From NCBI GenBank assembly GCA_027460605.1, contig JAPZAN010000194.1:1-7101 (forward strand): DNA of 7,101 nucleotides, read 5' to 3'. Positions 5,215 to 7,101 of the stretch are shown piece by piece. Position 1 is the first letter of the stretch, and each line of letters opens with the position of its first letter. The stretch is from Candidatus Methanoperedens sp. GTDB taxonomy: Archaea > Halobacteriota > Methanosarcinia > Methanosarcinales > Methanoperedenaceae. The notes beneath the pieces are model-generated. The model saw only the letters and a program-made list of their open reading frames with translations, did not search any database and was not told the origin of the DNA. Both the position numbers and the translations under genes were made by a program.

Positions 5215-5991
5215 TCAAATGTTATGTGGGGAACTATATTTTTTCATCATATCATATTCTTTTTTCAGCGCCATCGCATCAGCTTCAAGGTTCGGGCTTT
5301 CACTGATAACCATACCCCGAATGTCAAAATCCGAAAAAGCCTGCGCAAGCTCTTTGTATTTGAAATCCGATTCAGAAAATACAAGATGTTTTTTCTCGCC
5401 TTTATCCGTGTATTCTATCCCTGAAACATGTATATGCATATTGTCAAGCCCAAAACGCCCAAGCCTGTCCTCCACTCTCGAAAAAACCATGCCGACCACT
5501 TCAGTAATTTCAAGCACTTCATCCAGTGTTCCGAATTGTGAGCCCCGCCCCATCGTTTCAATCCTCAATATGATATCTATATCTTCTTTTTTTAATTGTT
5601 CCCGGATATCAATAAGCTCTTTTTTTATTTTTTCATAAACAGCCCGCCTTCCGCCGCCCTGTATAAAACCCGCATGGATTACCACGCTTTTTGCCCCGCA
5701 TACGCTTCCGATTCTTGCTGAGTTCAGGATTCTTTCCTTGCTTCTGATTAGCGTTTCGCCTTCAGCATTGAGGTTGATATAATAAGGGGCATGCACACTC
5801 AATCTTATTTCAAGCCTTTTTGCCACTTCCCTCACACTGCGCGCCGTTTTCTCTCCCATCTTAACGCCGCGGACAAACTCAAGTTCCATGCACCCAAGAC
5901 CCAATTCGTGCACGCGCCCGATGCCCGATATACTGTCGTTTCCTTTTGAGCTTAATGGTGTGCCTGCCGTGCCGAAAAGCAGGTTTTCCAT
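5215..5991 (-). CDS. Endonuclease IV-like TIM-barrel protein with an apparent internal deletion
   Basis: This 258-residue protein belongs to the AP endonuclease 2/xylose isomerase-like TIM-barrel superfamily and resembles archaeal endonuclease IV homologues. Counterparts of several metal ligands of E. coli Nfo are visible: His67 in SVHAPYYINL (Nfo His69), His106 in VVIHAG (His109), Glu145 in RIETMG (Glu145), His186 or His188 in NMHIHVSG (His216) and Glu231 in ISESP (Glu261). The segment between GSQFG and NMHIH is about 30 residues, against roughly 57 in Nfo as I recall it. The DxxH motif that supplies Nfo Asp179 and His182 is absent. Archaeal relatives are near 280 residues, so an in-frame loss of 25-30 residues is likely. 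The remaining frame is intact. The start at ATG 5991 lies 6 nt after the stop of the diiron gene, so the two are co-transcribed. AP-endonuclease activity is doubtful; a sugar isomerase-like or degenerate function is possible. Confidence 0.8.
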   Translation of the reverse strand: MENLLFGTAGTPLSSKGNDSISGIGRVHELGLGCMELEFVRGVKMGEKTARSVREVAKRLEIRLSVHAPYYINLNAEGETLIRSKERILNSARIGSVCGAKSVVIHAGFIQGGGRRAVYEKIKKELIDIREQLKKEDIDIILRIETMGRGSQFGTLDEVLEITEVVGMVFSRVEDRLGRFGLDNMHIHVSGIEYTDKGEKKHLVFSESDFKYKELAQAFSDFDIRGMVISESPNLEADAMALKKEYDMMKKYSSPHNI

Positions 5992-5997
5992 TCAGGT

Positions 5998-6513
5998 TCA
6001 ACCCTCTATCGTGGGAGGGGAATAACCATACCAAGAGCCTTCCTGCTCAAGATAATATAAAGCCTCCTCAAGCGTCTTTTTATGTTCCTCCTCGAAATGC
6101 ATGAGTTTCAGGAACAATTCCTTACTTGACTTGATATCAATCTTTTTTGCGCCGGTTGAATATAGCTCAATAGACCTTTTCTCAGTCCGTATCCCGAGGG
6201 TCAAAACATCCTTTGTCTCGGAGATACCTAACGGCTCAAGGGATTCCGGAAAAATCCGCTTTGCTTTTTCCCTGTTCTCTTCATCAAGCTCTGTGATATC
6301 TATTGGCTTCCCTGATACTTTTTTGTACTCTTTCTCAAGAAGTTCCCTGTGTTCCCCCTCGTCCCTTGCAAGCCCCCTGAAGACAGCCTGTGCTTTCTCA
6401 TCCTCGACAAGTTCGCTGAATATCGAATAGTATTCCCTGCCATAAATCTCAATCGATATCGCCTCTTTTAAAATATCAAGAACCATCCTGTTCCAGTCGT
6501 TCGTAATGTTCAC
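5998..6513 (-). CDS. Rubrerythrin/ferritin-like diiron protein
   Basis: This 171-residue protein is a four-helix-bundle ferritin-like protein without the rubredoxin domain of classical rubrerythrin. The diiron motifs are visible: Glu22 (or Glu27) in the first helix, Glu52 and His55 in DEGEH (ExxH), Glu111 in RTEKRSIELY in the third helix, and Glu141 and His144 in EEEH (the second ExxH). A polar linker (residues 65-100) joins the two helical halves, and the C-terminus ends in WYGYSPP, a tail shared by archaeal relatives. Family members reduce peroxide or handle iron in the cytoplasm; which applies here cannot be told from sequence. The longest frame begins at GTG 6513. ATG 6486 (Met10) is an alternative that also leaves the whole bundle intact. 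No Shine-Dalgarno sequence is visible before either. The gene heads a two-gene unit with the TIM-barrel gene and is divergent from the CBS-domain gene. Confidence 0.82.
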   Translation of the reverse strand: MNITNDWNRMVLDILKEAISIEIYGREYYSIFSELVEDEKAQAVFRGLARDEGEHRELLEKEYKKVSGKPIDITELDEENREKAKRIFPESLEPLGISETKDVLTLGIRTEKRSIELYSTGAKKIDIKSSKELFLKLMHFEEEHKKTLEEALYYLEQEGSWYGYSPPTIEG

Positions 6514-6599
6514 CCATTAAAAGTTGATTGCAATAGGTAATAAAGATTGGTATATACAATACTTTTAAAAAGGGAAAAGCCCATACCTATCAAAATAAC
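6514..6599. promoter_or_regulatory. Divergent promoter region
   Basis: CTTTTAAAA at 6562-6570 on the plus strand is a good archaeal TATA box. It places a start site at about 6591-6596, a few bases before ATG 6600, so the CBS gene is probably leaderless or nearly so. On the minus strand GTATATAC (6550-6557) is a TATA box that would start transcription near 6528, about 15 nt before GTG 6513. The two boxes are only a few base pairs apart, so the promoters compete for the same DNA and are probably regulated together. I see no clear operator palindrome. Confidence 0.5.
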
Positions 6600-7101
6600 A
6601 TGACCGACCATCCAAAAGTCAAGAATTACATGACACAGGACGTAGATACCGTTTCCCCGGAAAATACAGTCAAGGATGTCATAAATATGATTCGAAAGAC
6701 GGGACACGATGGTTTTCCGGTGGTAGAGGACAGCAAAGTCACAGGATATGTATCGGCTTCAAGTTTACTTGAAAAATCACTGGATGAGAAAATCTCCAAT
6801 GTCATGACCAGGGACATACTCGTCGCTGATACCGAAATGGAAATGAGCGATGTGGCGCGCGTCATATTCAGGTCGGGTAAATCAAAACTGCCTGTCGTAG
6901 ACCAGAACGGGCACCTGCGGGGTATTATTACGAATTCCGATGTTATCCGTTCGCATATCGAAAGAACAAGCCCGCAAAAAGTCTGGACGCTCAAGAAGAC
7001 GCTTGAAGCAATCCATAATATACATGTGGATGTTGTCCGTGAAACGGTTAATATAGATGAACTTGTGCCCACGCAGCCCAAAGTCTATGCAGACGAGCTT
7101 G
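6600..7101 (+). CDS. CBS-domain protein, probably CBS-ParB fusion (3' end outside the window)
   Basis: The first 167 residues are present; the frame stays open to the window edge. Two CBS domains form one Bateman module. CBS1 spans about residues 7-60 (VKNYMTQDVDTVSPENTVKD, then GFPVVED and VTGYVS). CBS2 spans about 65-122 (ISNVMTRDILVADTEMEMSD, then KLPVVDQNGHLRGIITNSDV). Such pairs bind adenine nucleotides or related ligands and act as energy or metabolite sensors. The following segment (KVWTLKKTLEAIHNI and then INIDEL-like VNIDELVPTQPKVYADEL) matches the linker and start of the ParB-like nuclease domain found behind CBS pairs in methanogen proteins annotated as CBS-ParB. That second half is inferred because it lies outside the window. 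ATG 6600 follows a TATA box at leaderless distance. The gene is divergent from the diiron protein. Confidence 0.85.
   Translation, partial: MTDHPKVKNYMTQDVDTVSPENTVKDVINMIRKTGHDGFPVVEDSKVTGYVSASSLLEKSLDEKISNVMTRDILVADTEMEMSDVARVIFRSGKSKLPVVDQNGHLRGIITNSDVIRSHIERTSPQKVWTLKKTLEAIHNIHVDVVRETVNIDELVPTQPKVYADEL

Noticed and set aside
5174..5638. Plus-strand frame of 154 residues opposite the TIM-barrel gene
   Set aside because: Ser/Ile-rich composition without motifs, antisense to a conserved protein and starting inside the inverted repeat.
6486..6517. ATG at 6517 as an alternative start for the diiron protein
   Set aside because: It is in another frame and reaches a stop after about 13 codons, so it cannot start the ferritin-like protein.
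6626..7081. Minus-strand frame of 151 residues opposite the CBS gene
   Set aside because: The plus strand encodes two clear CBS domains. The opposite frame is low-complexity Ser/Thr-rich antisense.

Overview
The window is euryarchaeal. It carries an archaeal translation/ribosome-biogenesis cluster (aIF1A, Rio1 kinase, Dim2/Pno1-type KH protein), archaeal-style TATA promoters, a futalosine-pathway menaquinone enzyme (MqnE) and a CBS-domain protein that looks like the archaeal CBS-ParB family. MqnE together with this gene set suggests a Methanosarcinales-related lineage that makes menaquinone. Candidatus Methanoperedens would fit, but this is inference from gene content only.

Layout. Positions 1-1216 hold a TnpB gene of the IS200/IS605 (IS1341-like) type, with a hairpin at its 3' end that probably belongs to the element's right end and guide RNA. 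Immediately downstream, 1267-2924 is a compact plus-strand operon: aIF1A, Rio1 and a two-KH Dim2-like protein. The aIF1A gene has no ATG, GTG or TTG start in the right place. It appears to begin at CTG 1267 behind a good Shine-Dalgarno sequence. From 2978 to 3917 there is an A+T-rich insert of about 940 bp. It holds one gene, a HARE-HTH plus GIY-YIG nuclease fusion, followed by a long imperfect palindrome with the layout of an integron attC site. No integrase is present.

The rest of the window, to 6513, is on the minus strand and runs right to left: a rubrerythrin/ferritin-like diiron protein, an endonuclease IV-like TIM-barrel protein 6 nt behind it, a CACAGAG-rich inverted repeat, and mqnE. 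The TIM-barrel protein appears to lack the segment carrying two of the usual metal ligands. A divergent promoter region (6514-6599) separates this group from a plus-strand CBS-domain protein that runs off the right edge.

How the genes work together. aIF1A, Rio1 and Dim2 act in translation initiation and small-subunit maturation. MqnE makes aminofutalosine for menaquinone. The diiron protein and TIM-barrel protein form a two-gene transcription unit that may link peroxide/iron handling with nucleic-acid or sugar chemistry, although the barrel's activity is doubtful. The two mobile-looking inserts (the TnpB element and the cassette) bracket the translation operon. The most unusual item is the attC-like cassette carrying a predicted modification-sensing nuclease in an archaeal chromosome.
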